Shown here: in pieces, positions 25,616 to 35,176 of the stretch
How positions within the stretch are numbered: the stretch's first letter is position 1
Layout of the letters: each line of letters opens with the position of its first letter
DNA from: Candidatus Caccousia avicola
GTDB taxonomy: Bacteria > Bacillota > Clostridia > Oscillospirales > Acutalibacteraceae
Assembly (NCBI GenBank): GCA_018712435.1
Contig: DVGZ01000112.1
Location: 1 to 57,961 of the forward strand
DNA length: 57,961 nt
Direction of reading: 5' to 3'
Translations under genes and position numbers: made by a program
Notes under the pieces: model-generated
Seen by the model: the letters and a program-made list of their open reading frames with translations, nothing else
What the model was told of the DNA's origin: nothing
Database searches by the model: none

Positions 25616-27915
25616 GCGAGATTGTCCGGCTGCGCCTGACCATCTCCGGGATTGTGCAGGGCGTCGGCTTCCGCCCCTTCCTGCACCGGCTGGCGAACCG
25701 GCTCGAACTGGGCGGCTGGGTGCGCAACACCGCCGGAGGCGTGGAGCTGGAGCTGGAGGGCGGCGGGGACGCGCTCGAAGCGTTTCAAAAGGCGCTGCGG
25801 GATTCCCCGCCGCCGCTGGCTGTGATCGAGGAAATCCGGTGTGAAGCGCTGGAAAAGCCGCGCGGTGACACAACGTTTTCCATTCTGCCGAGCGAAGCGG
25901 GAGAGGGCGCGACACTCGTCTCCCCCGATCTGGCTCCCTGCCCCGCCTGCCTGTCGGAGCTCGCGGATCCCCGCGACCGGCGTTACCGCTATCCCTTTCT
26001 CAACTGCACCGACTGCGGGCCGCGTTTTTCGATTCTCCGCGATCTCCCCTACGACCGATCGCGCACGTCGATGGCCGCGTTCCCGATGTGCCCCGACTGC
26101 GCGGCGGAATACGGCAACCTCACCTCCCGCCGCTACCACGCACAGCCGGACTGCTGCCCCGTTTGCGGGCCGCGCGCCTGGTTCTGCGGAGCGGATGGAA
26201 CGGAACTGCCCGGCGACGCGATCGCACTGGCCCAACAAGCACTGGCACAGGGAAAGCTGGTGGCCGTCAAGGGCAGCGGCGGCATTCATCTGGCCTGCGA
26301 CGCCCAAAACCGCGAAGCCGTCCTGCGCCTGCGGGAGCGCAAGCACCGTCCGGGAAAGCCGCTGGCCGTGCTGTGCCGTGACACGGAGACGGCGCGCCGG
26401 TTCTGCCGCGTTTCCGGGGAGGAAGCCGCGCTGCTCGAAAGTCCGCGCCGCCCGATTGTTCTCCTGGAAAAGCAAAACCCGGACGATTTTCCGGAGTGGA
26501 GCGCGGCCGGGACAATCGGCGTTTTTCTTCCCTATACCCCTCTGCATGTCCTCCTGCTCGACGGAAGCGCGGGCGGGCCGGACGCGCTGATTTTCACAAG
26601 CGCCAACCGTCCCGGCGAACCGGTGCTGATCGACAACGAGGACGCTATGGAAGCGCTCGCGGGAATCGCGGACGGTTATCTTCTGCACGATCGCCCCATT
26701 GTGAACCGCTGTGACGATTCCGTTCTGCGCCTTTGGCGCGGCTTGCCGGTCTTTTTCCGCCGCAGCCGGGGCTATGCTCCCCAGCCCGTCCTGCTGCCCT
26801 TTGACGCGACGGGTGTGATTGCCTTCGGCGCGGAGCAAAAGGCTTCCTTCGCGGCCGGGCGGGAACAGCACGCTTTTCTGAGCCAGCACATCGGGGATCT
26901 GAAAAACACCGCTGTGCTCGATCATTACCGCTCCGCGCTGGAAACGTATCTGCGGCTGTTTCGCATTCGTCCCGCCGTTCTCGTCTGCGACCGGCACCCG
27001 GACTATTTTTCCACCCGGGAAGCGCAAGAGACGGCGCAGCGCCTTTCCCTGCCCCTTCTTCGCGTGCAGCACCACTGGGCGCACCTGTGCGCCTGCCTGG
27101 CGGATAACCGCTTTCCCGGTCCCGCGTTTGGAATCGTCTGGGACGGGACGGGACTCGGCACGGATGGAAGCATCTGGGGCGGAGAGTTTCTGACCGGCGG
27201 CTTTGACGGCTTCGCGCGTATGGGAAGCCTGCGTCCTGTTTTGCTGCCGGGCGGGGACGCGGCAATCCATGAGATTGGGCGCATTGCCCTCTCCCTTTTG
27301 TGGGACGCTGGGCTTGCGCCCGAAAACGCTCCCCTCTCCCCTGCCAAGCGGACAGCCCTCACAGCGATGCTGGAAAAAGGGATTGCGTGCCCAGCGGCAA
27401 GCAGCGTCGGGCGGCTGTTCGACGGCGTTTATTCTCTGCTGACGGGAACACCGTCTATTTCCTACGAGGGAGAAGGGGCCGTCCTGCTGGAAGCCATGCT
27501 TCGCCCCGATGTGCCGGGAACGCCGTACCCGCTGGCATTTTATGAGGAGAACGGCATGCGCCGCTTCGATTTCCGGCCCATGCTCCGCGCCCTTGTCCGC
27601 GACCGGGACGCGGGCGTGCCGCTTGCCGCGATCGCGCGAAGCTTCCATGAAACGCTGTGCGATCTGGCGCTGGCCCAGTGCCGGGCGCTCAACCCCGATC
27701 GCCTTCCCGTCGCGCTGAGCGGCGGCGTTTTTCTCAATCAAACTCTACTGGACGGTATCACCGATCGGCTCACCGCCGCCAGGTATTCCGTCCTGACTCA
27801 CCGCCGCGTCTCACCGGGCGACGAGGGTCTCTGCCTCGGACAGCTCGCCATTGCGGCATGGAAAAGGAGAAAGAACCATGTGTTTGGCAGTTCCACTGAA
27901 AATCCGATCGATTGA
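25612..27915 (+). CDS. hypF: Carbamoyltransferase HypF
   Basis: 767 residues, the normal length, with all HypF modules: acylphosphatase (1-90, GIVQGVGFRPF), two zinc-finger pairs (CPAC ... CTDC and CPDC ... CCPVC), the YrdC-like domain and a Kae1-like domain with VQHHWAHLCACLADN. HypF turns carbamoyl phosphate into carbamoyl-AMP and loads it on the HypE cysteine as the source of CN. Coupled to hypB by ATGA overlap; its last 38 bases overlap hypC. Confidence 0.96.
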   Translation: MSEIVRLRLTISGIVQGVGFRPFLHRLANRLELGGWVRNTAGGVELELEGGGDALEAFQKALRDSPPPLAVIEEIRCEALEKPRGDTTFSILPSEAGEGATLVSPDLAPCPACLSELADPRDRRYRYPFLNCTDCGPRFSILRDLPYDRSRTSMAAFPMCPDCAAEYGNLTSRRYHAQPDCCPVCGPRAWFCGADGTELPGDAIALAQQALAQGKLVAVKGSGGIHLACDAQNREAVLRLRERKHRPGKPLAVLCRDTETARRFCRVSGEEAALLESPRRPIVLLEKQNPDDFPEWSAAGTIGVFLPYTPLHVLLLDGSAGGPDALIFTSANRPGEPVLIDNEDAMEALAGIADGYLLHDRPIVNRCDDSVLRLWRGLPVFFRRSRGYAPQPVLLPFDATGVIAFGAEQKASFAAGREQHAFLSQHIGDLKNTAVLDHYRSALETYLRLFRIRPAVLVCDRHPDYFSTREAQETAQRLSLPLLRVQHHWAHLCACLADNRFPGPAFGIVWDGTGLGTDGSIWGGEFLTGGFDGFARMGSLRPVLLPGGDAAIHEIGRIALSLLWDAGLAPENAPLSPAKRTALTAMLEKGIACPAASSVGRLFDGVYSLLTGTPSISYEGEGAVLLEAMLRPDVPGTPYPLAFYEENGMRRFDFRPMLRALVRDRDAGVPLAAIARSFHETLCDLALAQCRALNPDRLPVALSGGVFLNQTLLDGITDRLTAARYSVLTHRRVSPGDEGLCLGQLAIAAWKRRKNHVFGSSTENPID

Positions 27916-28096
27916 CGGCAAGACAGCCGTCGGAGAAGCCGGGGGCCTTTCGCAGACGCTCCGTGTCGATTTTCTGCCCGACCTTCAGCCGGGCGACTAT
28001 GTGATGGTCCACGCGGGCTTCGCGATCCAGAAGCTGACCGAGGAACAGGCGCGTGAAAACCTGGCCTGTATTCAGGAGGCTCTCGATGCGCTTTGA
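27878..28096 (+). CDS. hypC: Hydrogenase assembly chaperone HypC
   Basis: 72 residues starting MCLAVP, where the second-position Cys is essential for carrying the Fe(CN)2CO unit with HypD. The rest (GDYVMVHAGFAIQKL) is typical of HypC. The start is set by this motif and by AAAAGGAG upstream. It overlaps hypF by 38 bases and hypD by 11. Confidence 0.94.
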   Translation: MCLAVPLKIRSIDGKTAVGEAGGLSQTLRVDFLPDLQPGDYVMVHAGFAIQKLTEEQARENLACIQEALDAL

Positions 28097-29180
28097 TCGG
28101 GAATTCCGCCATCCGCAGGGCGTGGATCGCGCTCTTGCCGCACTGCGGGAGATTGTGCGGGAGACAGGACCGATCCGCCTGATGGAGATCTGCGGCACGC
28201 ACACGATGGCAATCGCGAAATCCGGGCTTCGCTCTCTGCTTCCGGAGAGACTCTCCCTGATCTCCGGACCGGGCTGTCCCGTCTGCGTCACCCCGGCCGG
28301 AGCCATTGACGGCATTCTGCGCCTGTCCGAGCAGCACGGCGTTCTTCTGGCAAGCTATGGCGATCTGCTGCACGTGCCGGGATCGGAGCGCGGCGATTCC
28401 CTTCTGCGCCGCCGCGCGCTCGGCGCGTCCATTCACACGGTCTATTCTCCGATGGAAGCTCTTTCGCTGGCGCGCGAGCATCCGGACCATGATGTGATCT
28501 TTCTCGGCGTCGGCTTTGAGACGACAGCCCCCGGCACGGCGGCATGCCTGCTGGAAGCACGGGAGCAGAAGCTTTCCAATTTTTCCGTCCTGAGCCTGCT
28601 CAAACGAACGGAGCCTGCTCTGCGCGCGCTGATTGCCGATCCGGATTTTGCCATGAACGGTTTTCTCTGCCCCGGCCACGTCGCCGCCATCACAGGGGCG
28701 CGAGCCTTCGCGTTCCTGCCGCAGGAATTCCGCCTTCCCGCCGTGGTCAGCGGCTTCGAGCCGGGCGATCTGCTCTACTCGGTCTGGCGGCTCGCGGACA
28801 TGCTGCGGCGAAACGAGCCCTCTCTCGAAAACGAATATACCCGCGTGGTCACGGAGGAAGGAAACCCCGCCGCCCTGCGCGCGATGGATCAGGTTTTCAC
28901 AACGGCGGCGGCTGTCTGGCGCGGATTGGGGGAAATCCCGGACAGCGCCCTTGTGCCGCGCGCGGAATTCGCCCCGTGGGACGCATCCGTGAAATTCGCG
29001 TTTTCCCCCTCCCCCGGCGCGGAATCGCCCGGCTGCCGCTGCGGCGAGGTGATCCGCGGAAAAATCCGGCCTCAGGACTGCCCGCTCTTTGGCCGTGTCT
29101 GCACCCCCGCCGATCCGGTCGGCCCCTGCATGGTATCGGGCGAAGGGGCCTGCGCGGCCGCTTACCGGTACCGCGATTGA
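28086..29180 (+). CDS. hypD: Hydrogenase maturation protein HypD
   Basis: 364 residues from ATG 28086 (AGGAGG 7 bases before). It has the catalytic and cluster cysteines of HypD: MEICGTHT, GPGCPVCVTP, GFLCPGHVAA and the C-terminal CRCGEVIRG ... CPLFGRVCTP [4Fe-4S] site. HypD forms the scaffold, with HypC, on which iron receives CN and CO. Both ends are tightly packed against hypC and hypE. Confidence 0.95.
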   Translation: MRFDREFRHPQGVDRALAALREIVRETGPIRLMEICGTHTMAIAKSGLRSLLPERLSLISGPGCPVCVTPAGAIDGILRLSEQHGVLLASYGDLLHVPGSERGDSLLRRRALGASIHTVYSPMEALSLAREHPDHDVIFLGVGFETTAPGTAACLLEAREQKLSNFSVLSLLKRTEPALRALIADPDFAMNGFLCPGHVAAITGARAFAFLPQEFRLPAVVSGFEPGDLLYSVWRLADMLRRNEPSLENEYTRVVTEEGNPAALRAMDQVFTTAAAVWRGLGEIPDSALVPRAEFAPWDASVKFAFSPSPGAESPGCRCGEVIRGKIRPQDCPLFGRVCTPADPVGPCMVSGEGACAAAYRYRD

Positions 29181-29193
29181 AAAGGAGACTGTC

Positions 29194-30195
29194 ATGGAAG
29201 AAAGAATTACGCTGGATTACGGCAGCGGCGGCCTGCGCACTGCCGAACTCATCGATCGCCTGCTCGTCCCCGCCTTTCAAAACGACGCGCTCGCGGCGCT
29301 GGGAGACGGAGCCGTGCTCCACAACGCAGGCTCTCCCCTTGTGTTTTCCACAGACAGCTTTGTGGTCACGCCGTGGCGCTTTCCCGGTGGGGACATCGGA
29401 AAACTCGCGGTCTGCGGCACGGTCAACGACGTGTGCATGGCGGGCGGCGAACCGCGCTATCTGAGCCTGTCCTTTCTCATTGAGGAAGGATTTCTCCTGC
29501 GGGATTTGGAGGAGATTGTGCGCTCCATCGCGGAGGAAGCCAAGCGCGCGGGCGTTTCCATCGTCACCGGCGACACCAAGGTAGTGGAGCACGGTAAGGG
29601 CGACGGTATTTACCTCAACACCTCCGGCATCGGCTTTCTGCGCGCGCCGGGTCTGTCCCGCGACGCCATCCGTCCCGGAGACGTTGTCCTGGTCAGCGGG
29701 AGCGTGGGCTGTCATGGCGCGGCGGTTCTGATGGCGCGCGGCGACCTCCCCTGCGAGGGCGAGCTGCTCTCCGACTGCCGCCCACTGCACGAGCTGAGCG
29801 CGGCGATCCTGCGCACAGGCGGCGTGCGAATCCTGCGCGATCCGACGCGCGGCGGCGTGGCTACCACGCTCAACGAATTTGTGGAGCGCTCTCCCCTGTG
29901 CATTGAACTGGATGAGGATGTGATTCCGGTTGACCCGCCCGTGGAAGCGGCGTGCGATTTGCTCGGCCTTGACCCGCTTTACAGCGCGTGCGAAGGGCGG
30001 CTGCTGGCTGTTGTGGATCCCACCCTTGCGGATCAGGCTCTCGACGCGCTGCGCGCTGTGGAGGGCGGCGAGGGAGCCGCGCGGATCGGACAGGTGACGG
30101 AAAACCGCCCCGGCTGTGTGGTTCTGCACACAGCGCTCGGCGGCTCGCGCATTCTCAGCAAGCTCACCGGTGCACAGCTTCCGCGCATCTGTTGA
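29194..30195 (+). CDS. hypE: Hydrogenase maturation protein HypE
   Basis: 333 residues of the PurM/ThiL ATP-binding family, starting MEERITLDYGSGG and ending PRIC. The C-terminal Cys is carbamoylated by HypF and dehydrated to thiocyanate, which gives CN to iron. FSTDSFVV and GDTKVVEHGKGDG are the nucleotide/metal motifs. SD AAAGGAG precedes the ATG. Last hyp gene; no hydrogenase maturation protease gene follows. Confidence 0.96.
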   Translation: MEERITLDYGSGGLRTAELIDRLLVPAFQNDALAALGDGAVLHNAGSPLVFSTDSFVVTPWRFPGGDIGKLAVCGTVNDVCMAGGEPRYLSLSFLIEEGFLLRDLEEIVRSIAEEAKRAGVSIVTGDTKVVEHGKGDGIYLNTSGIGFLRAPGLSRDAIRPGDVVLVSGSVGCHGAAVLMARGDLPCEGELLSDCRPLHELSAAILRTGGVRILRDPTRGGVATTLNEFVERSPLCIELDEDVIPVDPPVEAACDLLGLDPLYSACEGRLLAVVDPTLADQALDALRAVEGGEGAARIGQVTENRPGCVVLHTALGGSRILSKLTGAQLPRIC

Positions 30196-30244
30196 AACTC
30201 TTTTTCCGGCAGAACTCCAAAAAAAGAAGAAACGAGGGCATGCG

Positions 30245-32029
30245 ATGAGCAAGGGAAAACGGAAAGCCGTTCTGCTGGCTGCCGTGGGGATTCTGGGTGC
30301 GGCCGCTGTGATTTTCCTGATGATAAAAATGACAGCACCCTGCAAAGAATACACCGCCACCCAGGAAATTATTGAAAACCTTTCCGCATACCAGGATGAG
30401 ATCGAGAGCTGGGGCTATCAGGTCAGCGTCTACGATCCCACGAAGGACACTATCGAGGACGCGGGGCTTCCCATGGATTACACGCTGAAAAACTGGGCTT
30501 TGCTGTATTACAGCGATCGCACCTATCATCCCGTGCTGATTTTGAAGGACTCCTTGGGCGGGTACTGGTTTTTCCACACCGGCTTTGACCAATACACACA
30601 GGAAACCACCTCAACCGAAACCGCACAGCTGTCATTCCCGGACGAAACCGAAGAAACGGTCCGGGTCACACGGCGGCTGACGCTTCAGAAAATCAATTTG
30701 GATCAGCCCGCTTTCTCTCTGAACCGTTCCCTGCCGGGAGAACAATCGTATTATGACGTGGAAGTATCGCTGCATATCGACGCGCGAACGCTGGACACCG
30801 GCGAGGAGGTTTGGCTGCGGGAACAATCGGATCTGTCGTCCACCCAATATTGCAGCAACAATTTCGAGGAGCACAAGCTGTTCCACGGGATCGATCCCAT
30901 AAAGGCAAGCCGGAATTCCGACCACGATATCAAGCAGAGCTTTTCCGCGAAACAGCTTTCGGATTGGTACCAGCAGGGTCTTGATTTACAGAACCGGCTG
31001 ATGGAGCTGTACTACGGAGAAGCAAACTGGAACAGCATTCGCGAACAGGAGAAAACGCAGCCCTCAGGGAATCCGTTTGCCTCTCTCCGCCTGCTGACCA
31101 TGTCCGATCAGGAGGTGGAAAGCCAGCTGGAAGATCGCTATGGGGAACCGTTTACCGTCCTCTTTTCCGAGCCCATCGGGGGCGATGAACAGGTCGAAGG
31201 AATCTGGACCGCACGAGTGTATACTGTGGTGCCGGAGAGGAACCCGAAGGAAATCTTTTTCGCGTACAGCACGGTGGAGGGAGAAAGCTTCGGCGTGCCG
31301 GGTTTTCGAAAGGGACTGTCGGACACCTACCAGCTGGATCGGTTGAAAGCTCTGTTGGAGGAAGCCGCTGAAAAATCCGGTGTCACCCTATCCTTCACCT
31401 ATTTCCGTGCCCCGTTTCAGGAGACGGAGGAGCATTACTACTCCGCAATCCGGGCGGAGATGGACATAACTCCTCAAACTCTGAACGCGTACTGTGAAGC
31501 TTTATCCACCGCAATACAAACATTTGTGGATGAAACGGGACTCACGCCAGACGAGGATTCCGTCAGCGCTGCTTTTCTTTTGCAGTACCGGGAAACGGGA
31601 TGGCCGGACGACTTCCTTTGCAGCATCCGGTTGGATTGGAACGATCCCCTTTCCGGCCCGCTGAATTATCGGGTGGAAAGCATCCGAAATACACTGCTTC
31701 ATGAGATAGCGGATTTCAAAAAGAGCAAAGCGAAACCTTTGGAACCGGACTCCCCTGAATCGGAACCCCAGCCGTCCAATCCCACCGTGGTTTTCGAGGA
31801 CGAGGGAAATCAGTTGATCTGGAACGAACCGGCACAGCCGGATCCCATCATCATCCGCAGAGAGGACGGTGTTTTCCTGATCCAGGGAGACGCGATCCAG
31901 AACCCCTGGAACGAGGAAACACAGCACAGCGATTTCTGGATCTGGAGCGAAGAAACGCAGCAATGGACGATCTTCGTCTGGAACGACGAAACACAGCAGT
32001 ATGAACCTCAAACAGGTCTCAGCGCCTGA
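30245..32029 (+). CDS. Unrecognised membrane-anchored extracytoplasmic protein with C-terminal W-x-x-ETQ repeats
   Basis: 594 residues. A basic N-terminus and one helix (about 8-27) should anchor it, leaving the rest outside. The body is acidic and aromatic-rich with no family I recognise. The C-terminus follows a Pro/Ser/Glu-rich linker and contains three near-repeats of W(N/S)(E/D)ETQ within the last 45 residues (WNEETQ, WSEETQ, WNDETQ). It starts 49 bases after hypE on the same strand, so it may be cotranscribed. A strong terminator follows. Function unknown. Confidence 0.75.
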   Translation: MSKGKRKAVLLAAVGILGAAAVIFLMIKMTAPCKEYTATQEIIENLSAYQDEIESWGYQVSVYDPTKDTIEDAGLPMDYTLKNWALLYYSDRTYHPVLILKDSLGGYWFFHTGFDQYTQETTSTETAQLSFPDETEETVRVTRRLTLQKINLDQPAFSLNRSLPGEQSYYDVEVSLHIDARTLDTGEEVWLREQSDLSSTQYCSNNFEEHKLFHGIDPIKASRNSDHDIKQSFSAKQLSDWYQQGLDLQNRLMELYYGEANWNSIREQEKTQPSGNPFASLRLLTMSDQEVESQLEDRYGEPFTVLFSEPIGGDEQVEGIWTARVYTVVPERNPKEIFFAYSTVEGESFGVPGFRKGLSDTYQLDRLKALLEEAAEKSGVTLSFTYFRAPFQETEEHYYSAIRAEMDITPQTLNAYCEALSTAIQTFVDETGLTPDEDSVSAAFLLQYRETGWPDDFLCSIRLDWNDPLSGPLNYRVESIRNTLLHEIADFKKSKAKPLEPDSPESEPQPSNPTVVFEDEGNQLIWNEPAQPDPIIIRREDGVFLIQGDAIQNPWNEETQHSDFWIWSEETQQWTIFVWNDETQQYEPQTGLSA

Positions 32030-32032
32030 AAA

Positions 32033-32086
32033 AATATCCCGCCCGATCCCCGGAAGGCTCCGAGGAATCAGGCGGGATATTTTTTT
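32033..32086. terminator. Bidirectional terminator between the W-ETQ protein gene and luxS
   Basis: AATATCCCGCC pairs with GGCGGGATATT and is followed by seven T on the plus strand and by TTTTTTC on the minus strand. It lies between convergent genes. Confidence 0.85.
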
Positions 32087-32102
32087 GGATTCGGTAAAAT
32101 GA

Positions 32103-32564
32103 TTATTCTGCGTATTTCAGCTGCTCCGGCGTCCAGCTCTCAATCACAGGGAGAAAACGCGCGGCCCACTCGCGTGCGCCGGGCAGATCGTGCTCCTGAT
32201 AGTTGCCGCACTCCGCAGAGCAGGCGGCTCCGGGAATCGCATCGTCAAAGACGGCAATACGGCTGAAAATCTCCCGGATCAGTTCGATGACTTCCCCGTG
32301 CTCCATCCCGGTCACAAGGAAATAAAAACCGGTACGGCAGCCCATGGGGCCGAAATAAATCACATGGTCCGCAAAGGAGGAGTTGCGCGCGAAGGTGGCA
32401 AACAGGTGCTCAATCGTATGCATCACGGGGTTGGGAAGATAGGGCGGGCAATTCGGCTTAACCATGCGGATATCATAGGTCACAACGTCCCCATCAACAC
32501 GGGACAGATAAATTCCGGGCAAAAGCGTATCATGGTTCACACAAAAGCTGGCAATCTTTTTCAT
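32103..32564 (-). CDS. luxS: S-ribosylhomocysteine lyase LuxS
   Basis: 153 residues. The HTIEHLFATFAR motif gives zinc ligands H49 and H53 and Glu52; AECGNY gives zinc ligand C119; GPMGCRTGFY holds the catalytic C76. LuxS splits S-ribosylhomocysteine into homocysteine and DPD, the AI-2 precursor, in the activated-methyl cycle. The ATG at 32564 has AGGAGG close upstream. It starts 22 bases after the zinc-dependent phospholipase-like gene, so they share a transcript. No pfs gene is in the window. Confidence 0.95.
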   Translation of the reverse strand: MKKIASFCVNHDTLLPGIYLSRVDGDVVTYDIRMVKPNCPPYLPNPVMHTIEHLFATFARNSSFADHVIYFGPMGCRTGFYFLVTGMEHGEVIELIREIFSRIAVFDDAIPGAACSAECGNYQEHDLPGAREWAARFLPVIESWTPEQLKYAE

Positions 32565-32586
32565 ATAGATGTTCCTCCTCGTTCTC

Positions 32587-33477
32587 TCAGGCAAACGGGA
32601 TATTTCCCGTCAAAGCTGCAAAATCACGGCAATCCGGCGCTTCACGAATCAGCAGGGCAGCGCGCTCAATCGAGCTTTCATACAGATCAAAAAAGCTGTC
32701 GCGCCGCATCTCTCCGCTTTCCATCGGCCAGCGCCACGCTTCCAGAAGCGTATTGGCGTAATCGTCGTCCCCATCCTCCGTCATTCCCCGGATATGACAG
32801 GAAATCGCGTGGGACTTCTTCCCCTCCACCGCGCGCACCAGATTCTTTTTGAGTCCCGTGCGATCCGTCAGAAGAGAGAAAATTTTCCGGCAATCCTCCA
32901 AACATTCCAGCAGACGTTCTTCCGAAAAACGAACGCCGTACAAATCAGCCAGCACCGACACAAAAAGGCGGGCGATCGAGCGCTCCGCCGCCGGGTGATG
33001 CGGCACCGTCCGTTTGAGCGGAAATTCATACGGCAGAGCCGACTGCTCGTAACGGAGAATAATCAAATCCAGCGCGGATTCCACCTCATTGTGATACACA
33101 CCGGCATCCTGCGAGGGATCGGCCTGCCGCATCGTTTCCGCCCGGCTTTCAATATACGGGTGACAGACGCTGTCTGCGGCATAATGACACAGAAAACCGA
33201 GCGCATAGGAGCGGGCATACTCGTCCTCCGGGTGCTCCCGCACATACTTCCACATCGCGGAAAGCGTGGCGGCGGGAGGATCGGCGTGAAGACGTTCGCC
33301 GTATTCCACAAGGCTTTCTCCCTTCCACCAGGGAAGAAAACGATGGCAAGCAAAGAAATCCGGCCCCTGCGCTCCCCAGAAAAACGGCTCCCGGAGAACG
33401 GAAAAAGAGGGAATTTCCTTTTTCACCTGCTCCAGCACACGCTGGCATTGCAAACAATGAGTGATGGCTGCTGGCAT
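32587..33477 (-). CDS. Zinc-dependent phospholipase C family protein
   Basis: 296 residues from ATG 33477. Conserved His/Asp metal ligands appear as ITHCLQ near the N-terminus, GAQGPDFFACH and YALGFLCHYAADSVCHPYI, the pattern of the alpha-toxin/PLC metal-binding fold. No signal peptide is seen, so the Clostridia members of this group are probably intracellular and their substrate is unclear. SD AAGGAG lies 10 bases before the ATG; a longer in-frame start lacks one. luxS follows. Confidence 0.8.
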   Translation of the reverse strand: MPAAITHCLQCQRVLEQVKKEIPSFSVLREPFFWGAQGPDFFACHRFLPWWKGESLVEYGERLHADPPAATLSAMWKYVREHPEDEYARSYALGFLCHYAADSVCHPYIESRAETMRQADPSQDAGVYHNEVESALDLIILRYEQSALPYEFPLKRTVPHHPAAERSIARLFVSVLADLYGVRFSEERLLECLEDCRKIFSLLTDRTGLKKNLVRAVEGKKSHAISCHIRGMTEDGDDDYANTLLEAWRWPMESGEMRRDSFFDLYESSIERAALLIREAPDCRDFAALTGNIPFA

Positions 33478-33557
33478 AATAGCAAGGCTCCTTCTTTGAG
33501 CAGAAAAGAGAGCACGGCCGCTTTCATGGCCCTGTCTTTTCCGCACAGGTATCGATC

Positions 33558-33587
33558 AAAAAGGGAGCACGGCGGCTCCGTACTCCC
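33558..33587 (-). terminator. Terminator of the amino-acid ABC transporter operon
   Basis: On the minus strand GGGAGTACGG pairs with CCGTGCTCCC around AGCCG, followed by TTTTT. It lies 28 bases after the ATPase gene. Confidence 0.75.
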
Positions 33588-33614
33588 TCCATGGTATCAT
33601 ACTTGCGCGGGAAA

Positions 33615-34349
33615 TTAAAGGACTTTCGACAAAAAATCCTGCAAGCGCGGATTTTTCGGGTTTCCGAAAAATTCCTGCGGCGGCGCGTCCTCCAACACAT
33701 AGCCATCTGCCATAAAGAGAACGCGGGTAGCCACCTCACGGGCAAAGCCCATCTCATGGGTGACAACCACCATCGTCATGCCGTCATCCGCCAGCTCCTT
33801 CATAACCTGCAGCACCTCGCCGACCATCTCCGGGTCAAGCGCGCTGGTCGGTTCGTCAAAGAGCATCACATCCGGCTCCATCGCAAGAGCGCGCACAATC
33901 GCGATTCTCTGCTGCTGGCCGCCGGAAAGCTGGGCCGGATACGCGTCCGCCTTCTCGGCAAGGCCGATACGCTCCAGAAGCTGCATCGCCTGCTTGTCCG
34001 CTTCCTCCTGGGTTTTCAGCTTCAGACAGACGGGAGCCAGCGTAATATTCTGCTTGACCGACAGGTGCGGGAACAGATTGAAATGCTGGAACACCATGCC
34101 CATCTTCTGGCGCAGACGATCCACGTTAACGCCAGGCTTGTTGATCTGCGTGCCTTCAAACCAGATTTCGCCGCCGGTGGGCGTTTCCAGAAGGTTCAGG
34201 CAGCGCAGGAAGGTACTTTTTCCGGAGCCGGAGGGGCCGACCACGACGATTTTTTCGCCCTTTTCGATCTCCTGGTTGATCCCCTTGAGCACATGCAAAT
34301 CGCCGTCGAGCGTATGGAAGGTTTTTTCCAGATTCTTAACGCTTATCAC
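33615..34349 (-). CDS. Polar amino acid ABC transporter ATP-binding protein
   Basis: 244 residues of the GlnQ type: Walker [10 protein letters not shown] (38-46), Q-loop, signature LSGGQQQR, Walker [14 protein letters not shown] and the H-loop VVVTHEMGF. It powers uptake by the permease it overlaps (14 bases). GTG start with AAGGAGG upstream. Last gene of a three-gene operon. Confidence 0.94.
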   Translation of the reverse strand: MISVKNLEKTFHTLDGDLHVLKGINQEIEKGEKIVVVGPSGSGKSTFLRCLNLLETPTGGEIWFEGTQINKPGVNVDRLRQKMGMVFQHFNLFPHLSVKQNITLAPVCLKLKTQEEADKQAMQLLERIGLAEKADAYPAQLSGGQQQRIAIVRALAMEPDVMLFDEPTSALDPEMVGEVLQVMKELADDGMTMVVVTHEMGFAREVATRVLFMADGYVLEDAPPQEFFGNPKNPRLQDFLSKVL

Positions 34350-35100
34350 TTCTTGCCAGCCTCCTTTCCAGACGCTTGAGAATGGTCGTCAGACCAACAA
34401 CCAACACCAGATAAACGGCAGCCACCATAAAGAACGGCATATACGCGATGTATGTAATGCTGCGGATGATATCGCCGCCCTTGGTCAAATCCTGAATGCC
34501 GACATAGCCAGCCACGGACGTTTCCTTGAGCAGAACAATAAACTCATTGAAAATCGCGGGAGCAACGTTTTTGAACGCCTGCGGCAGAATGATGCGGATC
34601 ATCGTGGTACGTCCGCTCAGACCAAGCGAACGTCCCGCCTCCATCTGTCCCCGGTCCACAGACTGAATACCGCTGCGAACAACCTCCGCCACATACGCGC
34701 CGGAGTTCAGGCCGAACGCAATCATTGCCACCACAATCGGCGGAATGAACGTTGCGGTGATGATGACGAAATACATGATCAGCAGTTGGACCACCATAGG
34801 CGTGCCGCGGATCACCGTCAGATAAAGACCACAGATTGCATTAAGGATTTTCAGCCACCATTTTTTGCGATTCGCGGCATAGCTGATACGGACCAATGCC
34901 GTCAGACTGCCCAGCACCACACCGATAATCACGGCGACCAGTGTGATCAGGAGGGTATTTCCCAGGCCCTCCACCAGATACATATACCGATTTTCTTCAA
35001 TGAAGCACCGGTAAAACTCCTCCTGCACCGATGCAAAGAAATCCTGCACCGATGTAAGGAAAGCGGCTCCCTGGATCATGGATACATTCAAGCTGTGCAC
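34336..35100 (-). CDS. Polar amino acid ABC transporter permease
   Basis: 254 residues with about five hydrophobic helices and the His/Gln/Glu permease EAA loop ([24 protein letters not shown]), plus [16 protein letters not shown]. Start uncertain: the first in-frame codon, GTG 35100, touches the SD (GGAAG), while a TTG at 35091 has good 8-base spacing. Member of the same operon as the ATPase and the binding protein. Confidence 0.9.
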   Translation of the reverse strand: MHSLNVSMIQGAAFLTSVQDFFASVQEEFYRCFIEENRYMYLVEGLGNTLLITLVAVIIGVVLGSLTALVRISYAANRKKWWLKILNAICGLYLTVIRGTPMVVQLLIMYFVIITATFIPPIVVAMIAFGLNSGAYVAEVVRSGIQSVDRGQMEAGRSLGLSGRTTMIRIILPQAFKNVAPAIFNEFIVLLKETSVAGYVGIQDLTKGGDIIRSITYIAYMPFFMVAAVYLVLVVGLTTILKRLERRLARSDKR

Positions 35101-35125
35101 TTCCTTCCCTTTTCAAAAAACGGAA

Positions 35126-35147
35126 AGGCGGCAAGATTCTGCCGCCT
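35126..35147 (-). promoter_or_regulatory. Intercistronic hairpin between binding protein and permease genes
   Basis: AGGCGGCA pairs with TGCCGCCT around a 6-base loop, then TTTCCGTTTTTT on the minus strand. A partial terminator or mRNA-stabilising stem here would keep the binding protein more abundant than the permease. Confidence 0.6.
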
Positions 35148-35176
35148 GTTTGTTCCGCTGTTGTTCGATCCTGTGC

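Noticed and set aside
25501..27741. 746-codon minus-strand frame opposite hypF
   Set aside because: Antisense to a complete hypF; no motif or SD.
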